64,000 nt of DNA from JAWKIW01 sp046331175. GTDB taxonomy: Bacteria; Actinomycetota; Acidimicrobiia; Acidimicrobiales; Acidimicrobilacustridaceae. A program made the position numbers and the translations under genes. The stretch spans positions 62,001 to 126,000 of the forward strand of contig JAXLRI010000004.1 of NCBI GenBank assembly GCA_046331175.1. The letters are read 5' to 3'. The notes below the pieces were generated by a model. It was not told the DNA's origin. It did no database searches and was given only the letters and a program-made list of their open reading frames with translations. Below, piece by piece: positions 41,141-49,974 of this stretch; position 1 is the first letter of the stretch, and each line of letters begins with the position of its first letter.

Positions 41141-44100
41141 TCAGCCCAGCACCACGCGGCCGAGCTCGCCCGGGTCGTCGACCCCGACGGTGAACGGCCG
41201 CAGCCGCCAGCGCCAGCTGTGGTGGCCGCCGGCGATGCGGTAGCGAGCGAGCGTGTCGGGACCGCACGAACCGGTCCCGAGGCCGCGCTGGGCCACGTCG
41301 ACGTGCACGAAGACCTGGTCGTGGGTGACCAGCTCGGTGCGATCGGCGGCGCGGAACAGGTCGTCGCAGGTGTGGTGGGTGGCGCCCACCGTGAGATGGC
41401 CGGTGCCGGCCTGGCCGACCAGGACGCCGGCGGCGCCCTCGGCGGCCGGTCGACGGCCACCCGGGGTCAGGGCGAACCAGCGGGTGCCCACATGGGCCCC
41501 GTGCTCCTGGGGGACGAGGTACGGCAGCGGCGGGTCGTCGACACCGGCCTGCCACCGGCCGACCGTGGCCGAGGCGCAACGGTCGGCGTAGGTCTCGTGC
41601 GGTCCGAGTCCGAACCACTCGACCGCTTCGAGACCCGGCCGCAGGACCACGGACACGCCGAGGCGGGGCAGATCGTCCCAGGCCTCGGGGACGGTGACGT
41701 CCTCGTCGAAGAGCACATCGCCCGACGGCAGCACGGTCATGCGCTGGTGGTGGGTCACGACCTGCGAGCCATCGGACCCCCAGAGCTTGTGGCGCGACTC
41801 GACGACCACCCGACCGGCCTCGTCGTGGTCGACGTGGCCACCGATCGGGCTGCGGTGCAGGCGGTCGAGGCCCCAGTCGAGCCACCGGGCGAGGGGCTTG
41901 CCCTTCATGCCGACCCACAGCTCCTTGTCCTCGTCGCCGAGGAAGAGCTTCATCCCGTCGTTGTCGGTGGGCGCTCGCCACAGCTCGAGCCGGCACGGCC
42001 GGTCGAGCAGGTCGTGGCCGTCCCACGCCAGCCCCTGCAACGTGCCGGTCGCCTCGTCGACCTCGACCTTCAGCGCGCCGGCGGCCACCGTCGCCACCCC
42101 GGCGGCCCGGTCGCGGTCGAGGCCGACCCAGCCGGCCGGTCGGCGGGCCGCGCCCGGAGCGCGGGTGCGCAGGACGAGCTGGTCCCAGGCCACCACGTGG
42201 CCGCGATCGGCCCAGGACCCGTTGCGCGACGTCACGAACCGGACGGTCAGATGCGCCTCCTGACCCGGCTGCAGCGACGGCCGCTCGACGCCCAGCTCGA
42301 CCACTGCATGCGAACGCGGGTCGACGGCAGGCGGGATGAACGTGCCGTGGGCGACGACCGTGCCGTCGACGGTGACCTCCCACTCGCCCTTGAGCCACGC
42401 CAGGTCGCGGAACCACTGCTGGTTGTGCAGGCGCACCCGGCCGGCCCGCAGGTCGGCGGCGCTGGCGGTGACCCGCACCGGCCGTCCGATCCACGCCACC
42501 TCGCGCATGGCGGGGTGGGGAGCGCCGTCGGGGGCGACCAGGCCGTCGGCCACGAAGTTGGCGTCGTTGGGCTCGTCGCCGAGCTGGCCGCCGTAGGCCC
42601 AATAGGTGGTGCCGTCGGCCTTCTCGGCGGTGATGCCGTGGTCCTTCCACTCCCAGATGAACCCGCCCTGCAGGCCGTGGTGGGACTCGATGGCCTCCCA
42701 GTAGTCGACCAGCGACCCGTTCGAGTTGCCCATGGCGTGGGAGTACTCGCACATGATCAACGGCCGCTCGCCGACCTTGGCATCGGCCCACGCCACGATG
42801 GCGTCGATCTCGGGGTACATCGGGCACACGATGTCGGTGCACGGCGCCTCGGCGAACAGGTCCCACATGATCGCCCCCTCGTAGTGCAGGGGGCGGCTCG
42901 GGTCGCGGTGGCGGGCCCACCCGGCCATGGCGTCGTGCACGGCGCCGTAGCCGCTCTCGTTGCCCAGGCTCCAGGCGACGATCGACGGGTGGTTGAGGTC
43001 GCGCTCGACCATGCGCGTGAAGCGGTCGAGGAAGGCCGACCGGTACGCCGGATCGTGGCAGAGGCTGAAGATGAAGGCGTGCGACTCGATGTCGGCCTCG
43101 TCGACGACGTACATGCCGAGCTCGTCGCACAGGTCGTAGAAGCGCGGGTCGTTCGGGTAGTGGGCACAGCGAACGGCGTTGAGGTTGTGGCGCTTCATGC
43201 CCACGAGGTCGCGCCGCATGTCGCTGACCGAGACGGTCTTGCCGGTGCGGGGGTGGTGGTCGTGGCGGTTGACGCCGTGGATCAGGACCGGCTGGTCGTT
43301 GATGCGCAGCTCGCGGCCGCCGATGGCGAGCGTGCGGAAGCCCACCCGTTGGGCGGTGACCTCGCGCACGGTGCCGTGCGGGTCGGTGAGGGTGACCACG
43401 GCGCGGTACAGCGTGGGCACCTCGGCGCTCCACGGGTCGACGCCGGGCGCCTCGACCCGGGCCTTCACGACGTGACCCGGGAACAGGTAGGGGCGCAGGT
43501 CGCTCGGCACGTCGCCGGTGACCGCCTTGCCGACGACGCGGCCGTTGAGCCGCTCGAGCCGCGTGGTGACCTTCCACCCCGCGGCCACCAGCGACCGATC
43601 GGCGAAGCCCACCCGGACCTTGGCGTCGAGGTGCCACTCGCCGTCGTCGGTCCGTGCCGGGGTGAGGCCCACGTGGTCGATCCACACGTCGCCGGTGGCG
43701 TAGAGGTACACGCTGCGGTGCACGCCGGCCATCCACCAGTGGTCCTGGTCCTCGACGTAGCTGGCGTCGGACCAGCGCACGACGACCAGCGCCAGGGTGT
43801 TGACGCCGCCGGTGAGGTGCTCGCTGAGGTCGACCTCGGTGGGCAGGCGCGAGTCCTTGCCCATGGCGACGGCCCGGCCGTTGACGTGCACGTACAGCAC
43901 GCTCTCGGCGCCGCCGACGTGCAGCACGACCCGGCGACCGCGCCAGCCGCGGGGCAGCCGGAAGGTGGTGCGGTAGGCGCCGGTGGGGTTGGCGTCGGGC
44001 ACCTCGGGCGGCACGCCGGGGAACGGCATGACGATGTTCGTGTAGTGCGGGATGTCGCCGGTTCCCTGGACGGGCCACGAGCCGGGCACGGTGATGTCGC

Positions 44101-44377
44101 GCCAGCCGGCCAGGTCGCCGTCGTCGAGGTCGGGCGACGAGACGTCGTCGGGCACGTCCTCGGGTCGGGCGAACAGGCGGAAGCGCCAGGTGCCGTCGAG
44201 CCCGTGCACCCAGGGCGAGTGCTTCCGCTCGTTGCCGACCGTCTCGGCCGGGGTTGTGGCCCGCGCGGTGGCGGCGTCGGGGCACGGCACGTGCGGGGTC
44301 CGCATGGGCAGCCGACCGCTGCCGGTGATGGTTGGCTCGGTCCAGGTCCGCTCGCCCGCCGCGCCGATGCCGATCAT
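41141..44377 (-). CDS. lacZ: Beta-galactosidase, glycoside hydrolase family 2 (LacZ type)
   Basis: 1078 aa, five-domain LacZ layout. Sugar-binding jelly roll (HYTNIVMPFP, QDHWWMAGVHRSVYLYA), TIM barrel with the acid/base Glu in SIVAWSLGNESGYG and the nucleophile Glu in LIMCEYSHAMGNSNG, GFIWEWKDHG, and the C-terminal small-chain domain with DNDGMK and LGPHETYADR. No signal peptide, so cytoplasmic. ATG at 44377 has GGGGG 4 nt upstream. The ATG at 44440 lies inside the -10 box TACGAT and is rejected. The substrate may be another beta-galactoside; no permease is adjacent. The upstream repeat array covers the -35 region. Confidence 0.92.
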   Translation of the reverse strand: MIGIGAAGERTWTEPTITGSGRLPMRTPHVPCPDAATARATTPAETVGNERKHSPWVHGLDGTWRFRLFARPEDVPDDVSSPDLDDGDLAGWRDITVPGSWPVQGTGDIPHYTNIVMPFPGVPPEVPDANPTGAYRTTFRLPRGWRGRRVVLHVGGAESVLYVHVNGRAVAMGKDSRLPTEVDLSEHLTGGVNTLALVVVRWSDASYVEDQDHWWMAGVHRSVYLYATGDVWIDHVGLTPARTDDGEWHLDAKVRVGFADRSLVAAGWKVTTRLERLNGRVVGKAVTGDVPSDLRPYLFPGHVVKARVEAPGVDPWSAEVPTLYRAVVTLTDPHGTVREVTAQRVGFRTLAIGGRELRINDQPVLIHGVNRHDHHPRTGKTVSVSDMRRDLVGMKRHNLNAVRCAHYPNDPRFYDLCDELGMYVVDEADIESHAFIFSLCHDPAYRSAFLDRFTRMVERDLNHPSIVAWSLGNESGYGAVHDAMAGWARHRDPSRPLHYEGAIMWDLFAEAPCTDIVCPMYPEIDAIVAWADAKVGERPLIMCEYSHAMGNSNGSLVDYWEAIESHHGLQGGFIWEWKDHGITAEKADGTTYWAYGGQLGDEPNDANFVADGLVAPDGAPHPAMREVAWIGRPVRVTASAADLRAGRVRLHNQQWFRDLAWLKGEWEVTVDGTVVAHGTFIPPAVDPRSHAVVELGVERPSLQPGQEAHLTVRFVTSRNGSWADRGHVVAWDQLVLRTRAPGAARRPAGWVGLDRDRAAGVATVAAGALKVEVDEATGTLQGLAWDGHDLLDRPCRLELWRAPTDNDGMKLFLGDEDKELWVGMKGKPLARWLDWGLDRLHRSPIGGHVDHDEAGRVVVESRHKLWGSDGSQVVTHHQRMTVLPSGDVLFDEDVTVPEAWDDLPRLGVSVVLRPGLEAVEWFGLGPHETYADRCASATVGRWQAGVDDPPLPYLVPQEHGAHVGTRWFALTPGGRRPAAEGAAGVLVGQAGTGHLTVGATHHTCDDLFRAADRTELVTHDQVFVHVDVAQRGLGTGSCGPDTLARYRIAGGHHSWRWRLRPFTVGVDDPGELGRVVLG

Positions 44378-44438
44378 CCGTCCCCCGTTCGTCGACCGCC
44401 CCCGCCGACGCCCACCCGTGGCCGGCGTCGGCGCCGCC

Positions 44439-44444
44439 ATCGTA
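44439..44444 (-). promoter_or_regulatory. -10 box TACGAT of the beta-galactosidase gene
   Basis: TACGAT on the minus strand, with a TTGATG hexamer 15 nt upstream that belongs to the first unit of the repeat array. The leader is about 55 nt and contains the Shine-Dalgarno for 44377. Confidence 0.4.
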
Positions 44445-44456
44445 GGACCCGCGCCA

Positions 44457-44790
44457 CCACATCAATGTCGCTGACCACCCCCACGGTGCCCCACCACATC
44501 AATGTCGCCGACCACATCAATGTCCCCAGCCACCCCCACGGTGCCCCACCACATCAATGTCGCCGACCACATCAATGTCCCCAGCCACCCCCACGGTGCC
44601 CCACCACATCAGTGTCGTGGCACCCATCGACGTTCAGGCCGACAGCCACCCTCACGGTGGCCCACCACATCAATGTCGCCAGCCACATCAATGTCGCCAG
44701 CCACCCCCACGGTGCCCCACCACATCAATGTCGCCAGCCACCCCCACGGTGGCCCACCACATCAATGTCGCCAGCCACCCCCGCGGTGGC
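44457..44790. repeat. Tandem array of CCACATCARTGTC and CCACCCCCACGGTG elements
   Basis: Ten copies of the 13-mer CCACATCAATGTC (one with G at the variable base) alternate with about seven copies of CCACCCCCACGGTG. Two exact 55-bp units are followed by shorter 37-bp units. It fills most of the 483-bp region 44378-44860 between the divergent lacZ-type promoter and the promoter at 44821. Read-through frames here give only repetitive His/Pro/Thr peptides and are not genes. Confidence 0.9.
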
Positions 44791-44820
44791 CCAGCGCCTG
44801 AACGTGCCGGGTGGGATCGC

Positions 44821-44826
44821 TACGGT
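44821..44826 (+). promoter_or_regulatory. -10 box TACGGT
   Basis: TACGGT with CTGAAC 17 nt upstream as a possible -35. The leader of about 30 nt has GGGAG before the ATG at 44861. Confidence 0.4.
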
Positions 44827-44860
44827 GGGCCCGTCGGCCGGCACGGACAGGGAGCTGCAG

Positions 44861-45505
44861 ATGGCGCTGGGAGATCGTCGCTCGAACAAGCTGCTCGGGC
44901 TGGTGCAGCCCAAGGTCGCCGAACCGGTCCTGGCGGCCGCCATCCTGGCGCCGAAGGGCAAGTTCGGCGCCACCATGGGCTTCGGCGCCATCGGCGCCGC
45001 CGTGCACAACTCCAACCAGACCACGGCGGCCGGCTTCGCCCCCTACAACTGCTTCGCCGTCGCCGAGAGCGGGCTGTACGTGTTCGAGGCCGGGGTCAAC
45101 CTCGGCCTCCGGGTCGGCGACCAGCTGGGCTACTGGCCGTGGGGCTCGTTCGCCGCCTTCACCCAGGCCGGGTCGATGACGCGGTTCCTCGCCCTGCAGT
45201 GGCCCGACGGACGGCTGTCCGAGCTCGAGGCCCAGGTCATGACCACACAGGCGTTCCAGGCCGGCGTCATCGACCAGATCGTCGCTCGGGCGGCCGCCGC
45301 CCACGGCGTCGCCCCGCCGCCGGTCGGCGCACCCGCGCCCGCCCAGGCGCCGCCACCGCCACCGGGTGCTGCCGCGCCGCAACCGCCTCCCGGTGCTGCC
45401 GCGCCGCCGCCACCTCCTGGTGCAGCTGCGCCCCCGCCACCTCCTGGTGGTGCTGCGCCGCCACCGCCACCGGCCGGGACCGCGCCGCCACCCCCGCCGG
45501 CCTGA
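44861..45505 (+). CDS. Hypothetical protein with proline-rich repeat tail
   Basis: 214 aa; not recognised. Residues 1-145 form a compact domain without signal peptide (KFGATMGFGAIGAAVHNSNQ, YNCFAVAESGLYVFEAGVNL, GYWPWGSFAAFTQAGSMTRF), in the style of small actinobacterial proteins with a pleckstrin-like or DUF-type beta fold. Residues 150-214 are a low-complexity tail of PPPPGAAAP units whose DNA is also repetitive, so its length may vary between strains. Start chosen for GGGAG 6 nt upstream. The neighbours give no functional clue. Confidence 0.7.
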   Translation: MALGDRRSNKLLGLVQPKVAEPVLAAAILAPKGKFGATMGFGAIGAAVHNSNQTTAAGFAPYNCFAVAESGLYVFEAGVNLGLRVGDQLGYWPWGSFAAFTQAGSMTRFLALQWPDGRLSELEAQVMTTQAFQAGVIDQIVARAAAAHGVAPPPVGAPAPAQAPPPPPGAAAPQPPPGAAAPPPPPGAAAPPPPPGGAAPPPPPAGTAPPPPPA

Positions 45506-45577
45506 CGACCCGCCGGCCGGTCGCGTACCGACGTCGTCCCCGGCCGACCCGGGGCCAGCGGGGACGATCACGGCGGG

Positions 45578-46609
45578 TCAGAGGTAGTAGCCGAGGACGT
45601 CGACGAAGAAGTCGGTCTGCGCACCGGCCCCGACGAAGGCCGAGAACCGCGCCTGCGAGTCCAGGGCCACCGTGGTGCCGTTGGCCAGGACCTGCCCCGA
45701 GCCGAACCAGTTGATGGTCGATGCCAACGGCACCGGGATGCCGTTCTTGTAGAGCAGCAGGAAGCCGCCGGCCACGGTGTTCACCACCGTCACGTTGGCC
45801 AGGATCGCCCGCGCCCCCGCCGGCACCCCCGAACCGTTGTTGTTCGCGGCGATGTTGGTGCGGGGCGTCCCACCCACCAGCGGTGTCTTCGGACCCGCCG
45901 CCGGGTTGTTGCCCGGCCGGCTGTCGTACACCCGCACCGGCGCGTCCAGCAGGTTCAGGCGAGGCTCGGCCGGCCGGTACTGGAAGATCACCCCCAGGAA
46001 CACGAGGTCGCTGCTGCTCGCCGAACTCGACTCCAGGTACCAGACCTGCCCGTCGCCGAGCAGCTCGGGCGAGCCAGGGGCGTAGGAGCCCGTCACCACC
46101 CCGGTGCCCGACGCCGTGGTGATGGTGGTGAGGTTGGTGTTGCTGCCGATGTCGACCTGGGCCCGGTTCAGCTTCACACTGGCCGTGCCTGACGTCGTCC
46201 GCCTGAAGTAGGCGTCGATCCGCACGAGCGCGTCGCCCGATTGCAGCGGGAGCGTCGCGTTGAGCCATCCGGTGGCCGAGCTTCGGAACACCCCACCGCT
46301 GGCGTAGCCGCGCGTCGCCGGGGTGCCGTCGAGAGCGTCGATGTCGGGGAAGGCGAGGGCGCCCATGTAGGTGCCGGGTACCGCCGACGGCAGCGCCGTC
46401 GGGGGAAGCCCCAGGGCAGCGGCGGCCCCTTCGGGGGTCACCGTGCCGGTGCTGGTCTGCGCCATCGCCGGCAGCGCCGGCATGGCCGCCGCCGCGGCGA
46501 CGCCGAGCCCGGCGGCACCGGCGCCGAGCAGCGCCCGGCGGCTCGGTCGGGCCGAGACCTCGGCCTCGTCGTGTCGTTCGGCATCACCCGCCATGTCGTT
46601 GCTGTCCAC
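45578..46609 (-). CDS. Tat-exported protein with C-terminal YDSRPG/DVxGYY module (paralogue 4)
   Basis: 343 aa. GTG start with GGAGG 5 nt upstream. Twin-arginine signal SARPSRRALLGAGAAG (Arg24-Arg25), cleavage after AMA50. There is no coiled coil. The N-terminal mature domain starts AALGLPPTALPSAVPGTYMG and holds a beta-rich region ending FQYRPAEPRLNLL; the C-terminal module runs from VRVYDSRPGNNP to FFVDVLGYYL. The N-domain is shared only with the paralogue at 48083. Last gene of a minus-strand cluster with the lipoprotein gene at 46743. The function is unknown; a surface or envelope location is likely. Confidence 0.8.
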   Translation of the reverse strand: MDSNDMAGDAERHDEAEVSARPSRRALLGAGAAGLGVAAAAAMPALPAMAQTSTGTVTPEGAAAALGLPPTALPSAVPGTYMGALAFPDIDALDGTPATRGYASGGVFRSSATGWLNATLPLQSGDALVRIDAYFRRTTSGTASVKLNRAQVDIGSNTNLTTITTASGTGVVTGSYAPGSPELLGDGQVWYLESSSASSSDLVFLGVIFQYRPAEPRLNLLDAPVRVYDSRPGNNPAAGPKTPLVGGTPRTNIAANNNGSGVPAGARAILANVTVVNTVAGGFLLLYKNGIPVPLASTINWFGSGQVLANGTTVALDSQARFSAFVGAGAQTDFFVDVLGYYL

Positions 46610-46742
46610 GTGACCCTCCAAGGGCGTCGATCCCCATGGACGGTACGCGAGACCCGCCAGCCTGTCGTGGACCGGCTCCGCCGCGCATCGAGACCGGAGG
46701 GACCGCTGTCGGGCGAGTCGGCCTCCAGCCCGCGACCGATGC

Positions 46743-48083
46743 TCAGAGGCCGCAGGCGGACGCGCCGCCCTGCTCGAAGGTGGCCTTGTCGCAGTAGACG
46801 GCCTTCGGCGCGTACGCACCCATGGTCGACGACGCCAGCGATCCCGGCTTCAGGTTGGTGGCCGACTCGGGGAACGACGGCGAGGCCAGCATGTTGCGCA
46901 GCAGCAGGAGGCCGTTGACGTCGGTCGACCCCCAGTCGAGCCACGTCACGCCGTTGCCCTCGGTGGCGTTCGCCGGGCGGTCACCGGGCGTCGACACGAC
47001 GAACGTGTAGTCGCCGGATGCATCCAGCGCGACCTCGTCGTCGTGCTTGCAGAACGAGACGGGGTACGGCTTGCGGTACTCGTTCGTGCACAGCGACCAG
47101 TAGCGCACCTGCTCGTCGCCGGTCACCGGCTTCCCGGCCCGGGTGTCGGGGAACGTGGGCGCCTTGCCCCGCACGACGACGACCCGCCCGGGCTGGTAGC
47201 CGACGATGGTGGCCACGTAGACGTTGTCGGGGTTGGGGTACAGGTTGCCGCCGCCGTTGGCCGGGCGGATGAACACCGGCTGGGCCGGCGGCGGGACGTT
47301 GGTGGCCGGCCCGAACCGGTCGACCAGCGCGGCGGCGTCGGCGCTGCCGCCCGGGTTCGAGCAGGGCGGCAGCTCCTGCCGGCCGCCGTCGGCGCGCACC
47401 ACGGTGACCGTGGGCAGCGGGCCGCCGGCAGGGTCACCCGGATCGCCCGACACGTAGACGCGGTAGATGACCGTCCCGTCGGCCCGGCCACCCGAGGCCG
47501 TCGTCGTCGTGGTGGGCGCGGCCGTGGCGCCCGGCCCGGCCGTGTTGTCGATGGCCGTGCCCGCGGCGTTGGTGGCCGTGCCGGTGGCGGCGATGCGGTT
47601 GCCCCCGGCGTGGGGCTGGACGTCGGCCGAAAGCTGCACGGTGGCCGTGCCGTCGGGTCCGACCTCGAGGTCGCGATCGGTGCGGACGTCGAGCGCGCCT
47701 CCGGTGAGCGCATAGGTGATGAACGACGAGTAGCGGGCGTTCGGCTTCGTCCACCCCAGGTCGAGGCGCTCGCCCGGGCCGAGGGAGTAGCGCTGCACCC
47801 AGTAGGTGGCGGCCGTGTCGGGGTAGGCGACATTGAGCGTCTCCTTGTTGGCCTTCACCGGCCACGAGCACGTGGCGGTGGTCCCGGCCACCGCGCTGCC
47901 GGCGACCGGGGTGGTCCCCGGCGTCGAGGTGCCAACCGGTGACGAGCCAGCGGTCCCCGACGAGACCGACGGACCGACGCTGCCCGACGCCGCCGTGGGT
48001 TCGGGCGCGCCCGAGCAACCGGTGGCGGCCGACACCACCAGGACCGCGCCCACGGCGAGCACGGAGCCGACTCGCCCGCGCAC
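46743..48083 (-). CDS. Secreted lipoprotein of unknown function
   Basis: 446 aa. Lipoprotein signal VRGRVGSVLAVGAVLVVSAA followed by TGC, Cys23. After a Ser/Thr/Pro linker comes a large beta-rich domain: YPDTAATYWVQRYSLGPGER, ARYSSFITYALTGG, GTVIYRVYVSGDPGDPAGG, LPTVTVVRADG, and a Cys-containing end (YCDKATFEQGGASACGL). This pattern (YW...F, then YRVY...G..LP.VTV) recurs in uncharacterised secreted actinobacterial proteins. Its GTG start overlaps the stop of paralogue 5 by one base (TAGTG), so the two are coupled. No catalytic motif was seen. Confidence 0.75.
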   Translation of the reverse strand: MRGRVGSVLAVGAVLVVSAATGCSGAPEPTAASGSVGPSVSSGTAGSSPVGTSTPGTTPVAGSAVAGTTATCSWPVKANKETLNVAYPDTAATYWVQRYSLGPGERLDLGWTKPNARYSSFITYALTGGALDVRTDRDLEVGPDGTATVQLSADVQPHAGGNRIAATGTATNAAGTAIDNTAGPGATAAPTTTTTASGGRADGTVIYRVYVSGDPGDPAGGPLPTVTVVRADGGRQELPPCSNPGGSADAAALVDRFGPATNVPPPAQPVFIRPANGGGNLYPNPDNVYVATIVGYQPGRVVVVRGKAPTFPDTRAGKPVTGDEQVRYWSLCTNEYRKPYPVSFCKHDDEVALDASGDYTFVVSTPGDRPANATEGNGVTWLDWGSTDVNGLLLLRNMLASPSFPESATNLKPGSLASSTMGAYAPKAVYCDKATFEQGGASACGL

Positions 48084-49072
48084 TACAGGAGGTACCCGAT
48101 CACGTCGACGAAGACGTCGGTCTGGGAGCCGCCGCCCACGGACGCCGCGAACCGGCCGTTGGCGTCGAGGGCGATGACCGTCGTGTTGGCGAGGACCTGG
48201 CCGGAGCCGAACCAGTTGATGGTCGAGGCCAACGGCTGGGCGGCGCCGTTCTTGTAGGCGACCAGGAAGCCCGAGCCGACCGTGTTCACCACGGTGACGT
48301 TGGCCAGGATGGCCGCCGCACCGGCCGGGACCCCCGAGCCGTTGATGGTGGCGTCGAGGTTGGACCGCGTGGTGGGGCCGACGAGCGGCGTCTTCGGCCC
48401 CGTCGCCGGGTTGTTGCCCGGGCGGGAGTCGTAGATGCGCACTGGCGTGGTCAGCAGGTTGAGGCGGGGCTGGGCCGGCCGGTACTGGTAGATGGCGCCG
48501 AGCAACGAGCCGTTGGCGTCCGAGTCCACGTTGCTCACGTACAGCTTCCGTCCGGCCGGGACGACGAAGGGCGTGCCCGGCTGGTAGGCGCTGCTGACGA
48601 CACCGGTGCCCGTGCTCGTCAGGTTCCCGCCGGCGACGTTGGTGTTGGACCCGGTGTCGACCTGGGACGAGGCCAGGCTCCACACGTTGCTCCCCGACGT
48701 CGCCCGGTAGAAGTACACGTCGATCCGGAGCAGGCGGTCGCCGGGCTCGAGCGGCAACGAGATGTCGAGCTCGGAGCCCGACAGGCGGTAGACACCCGGA
48801 TAGGCATAGGTGGCCTGACCGGGACCGCCGCTGAGGCCGATGGGGTTCACGTCGGCGAAGCTCACCACGCCGGCGTAGGTGCCGGGGACGGTGGGCGGCA
48901 GCGCCGACGGCGCCAGGCCGAGCGCCTGACCGGCCCCGTCGACCGTCGAGGTCCCGGCACCTGTCTGGGCGAACGCCGCGCTCGCCGAGAGGCCGCCGAG
49001 CGCGGCCGCTCCCGCACCGACCGCCGAGGCCCCGAGCACGGCTCGCCGCGTGACACCGCTCTTGTCGTCCAT
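48083..49072 (-). CDS. Tat-exported protein with C-terminal YDSRPG/DVxGYY module (paralogue 5)
   Basis: 329 aa. ATG with GGGAGGGG just upstream. Twin-arginine signal SGVTRRAVLGASAVGAG (Arg9-Arg10), cleavage after AFA35. The mature N-domain begins ALGLAPSALPPTVPGTYAGV and aligns by eye with paralogue 4 (including IYQYRPAQPRLNLL), then the C-terminal module VRIYDSRPGNNP to VFVDVIGYLL. First gene of the 49072-45578 cluster. The two short-form paralogues around a lipoprotein suggest a cell-envelope assembly whose members are made together (inference). Confidence 0.8.
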   Translation of the reverse strand: MDDKSGVTRRAVLGASAVGAGAAALGGLSASAAFAQTGAGTSTVDGAGQALGLAPSALPPTVPGTYAGVVSFADVNPIGLSGGPGQATYAYPGVYRLSGSELDISLPLEPGDRLLRIDVYFYRATSGSNVWSLASSQVDTGSNTNVAGGNLTSTGTGVVSSAYQPGTPFVVPAGRKLYVSNVDSDANGSLLGAIYQYRPAQPRLNLLTTPVRIYDSRPGNNPATGPKTPLVGPTTRSNLDATINGSGVPAGAAAILANVTVVNTVGSGFLVAYKNGAAQPLASTINWFGSGQVLANTTVIALDANGRFAASVGGGSQTDVFVDVIGYLL

Positions 49073-49219
49073 GACCCCTCCCGGGCACGCCCGACCGTCG
49101 CGGCGCCGTCCGCCGGTCACCCTACCGGGAGCCTCGCGGCGCCCCGGCGAACCCACCACGTCAGCTGCGACCGCTGTGGGCCGAGGGGAACCGCCCCTCG
49201 ACGGGCCGACCGCCGTCAC

Positions 49220-49225
49220 TACCGT
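49220..49225 (+). promoter_or_regulatory. -10 box TACCGT, leaderless GNAT gene
   Basis: TACCGT is followed by three ATGCCC repeats (49227, 49233, 49239). The ATG at 49233 is 7 nt away and best fits a leaderless start. Confidence 0.4.
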
Positions 49226-49232
49226 CATGCCC

Positions 49233-49757
49233 ATGCCCATGCCCATCCGCGACGCAGACCCGGCCGAGGCACCGGCGCTGGAGGAGCTGCAGCGGCGCGC
49301 CTCGCTGGTGTGGGACGACCACCGCGACGACCTGATCGCCCACCCCGACGCCATCGAGGTGCCGGCCTCGCTGTTCACCGAAGGCGAGGTACGAGTGGCG
49401 GTCGACGACGAGGCGGGCGTGGTCGGCTTCTCGGTCGTGCTCCCGATCACCTCGTTCGACCCCGACGATCCCGCGGCGAGCCGGGACGGAAGCGAGGCGA
49501 CCGGGACGGCCGCGCGCCGCACGGCCGCCGAGCTCGACGGCTTGTTCGTCGAGCCCGACTGGCAGCGCGGCCGCGGGGTCGGCCGCGCGCTGGTCGACGA
49601 CGCCGCCGGCCGGGCCGCGGCCAGGGGCGAAGCGCGCCTCCTCGTGATCGCCAACACCAACGCCCTCGGCTTCTACGAGAAGGTCGGGTTCGCCCGCATC
49701 GGCGAGGTGCCCACCCGCTTCGGCCCCGGCCTCCGCATGGCCCGCCCCCTCCCCTGA
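49233..49757 (+). CDS. GNAT family N-acetyltransferase
   Basis: 174 aa (start one codon pair earlier or later possible because of the triplicated ATGCCC). GNAT motif A is LDGLFVEPDWQRGRGVGRAL with the RGxGxGR acetyl-CoA loop, followed by NTNALGFYEKVGFARIGEV. The N-terminal half, IRDADPAEAPALEELQRRA, matches the usual first strand and helix. The substrate is unknown. Two family C hairpins follow immediately downstream. Confidence 0.88.
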   Translation: MPMPIRDADPAEAPALEELQRRASLVWDDHRDDLIAHPDAIEVPASLFTEGEVRVAVDDEAGVVGFSVVLPITSFDPDDPAASRDGSEATGTAARRTAAELDGLFVEPDWQRGRGVGRALVDDAAGRAAARGEARLLVIANTNALGFYEKVGFARIGEVPTRFGPGLRMARPLP

Positions 49758-49777
49758 CCCGCACCGGCGCGGTAAGA

Positions 49778-49829
49778 GTCGGTGTGCGTTCGCCATCACG
49801 CCCCACCGTGACCACGCACGCACACCGAC
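49778..49829. repeat. Hairpin repeat family C, copy 1
   Basis: Inverted repeat: 23-bp arms starting GTCGGTGTGCG with perfect 11-bp tips, an internal 3x3 mismatch and one further mismatch, loop CCCCAC. It lies 20 bp after the GNAT stop. Copy 2 follows 45 bp later; copy 3 (inverted) is at 63313-63352. Confidence 0.8.
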
Positions 49830-49874
49830 CCGGGGCGGACGGCGGGCGACCCGCACGGACAGCCCCACCCACCC

Positions 49875-49918
49875 GGTGTGCGTTCGCCATCACGCCCCAC
49901 CGTGACCACGCACGCACG
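49875..49918. repeat. Hairpin repeat family C, copy 2
   Basis: Repeats 42 of the 44 bases of copy 1 from GGTGTGCGTTCGCCATCACG onward, in the same orientation; the outer tips are less perfect. It lies between convergent genes and could also stop transcription. Confidence 0.8.
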
Positions 49919-49974
49919 CCGTCGGCTGACGGTGGGGGTGGTCGGCGATCCGGCGCCGTCGACACCACCCGAGG

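Noticed and set aside
44378..44440. ATG 44440 as beta-galactosidase start
   Set aside because: It overlaps the TACGAT -10 box; ATG 44377 has a Shine-Dalgarno.
44457..44790. Possible CRISPR array or His/Pro-rich protein
   Set aside because: Intervals between repeats are themselves repeats, and the frame has no credible start or codon bias.
41219..44800. Long plus-strand frame across the beta-galactosidase gene and the repeat array
   Set aside because: Antisense shadow of the GH2 gene that reads into repeats; only its end (from 44861) is a real gene.
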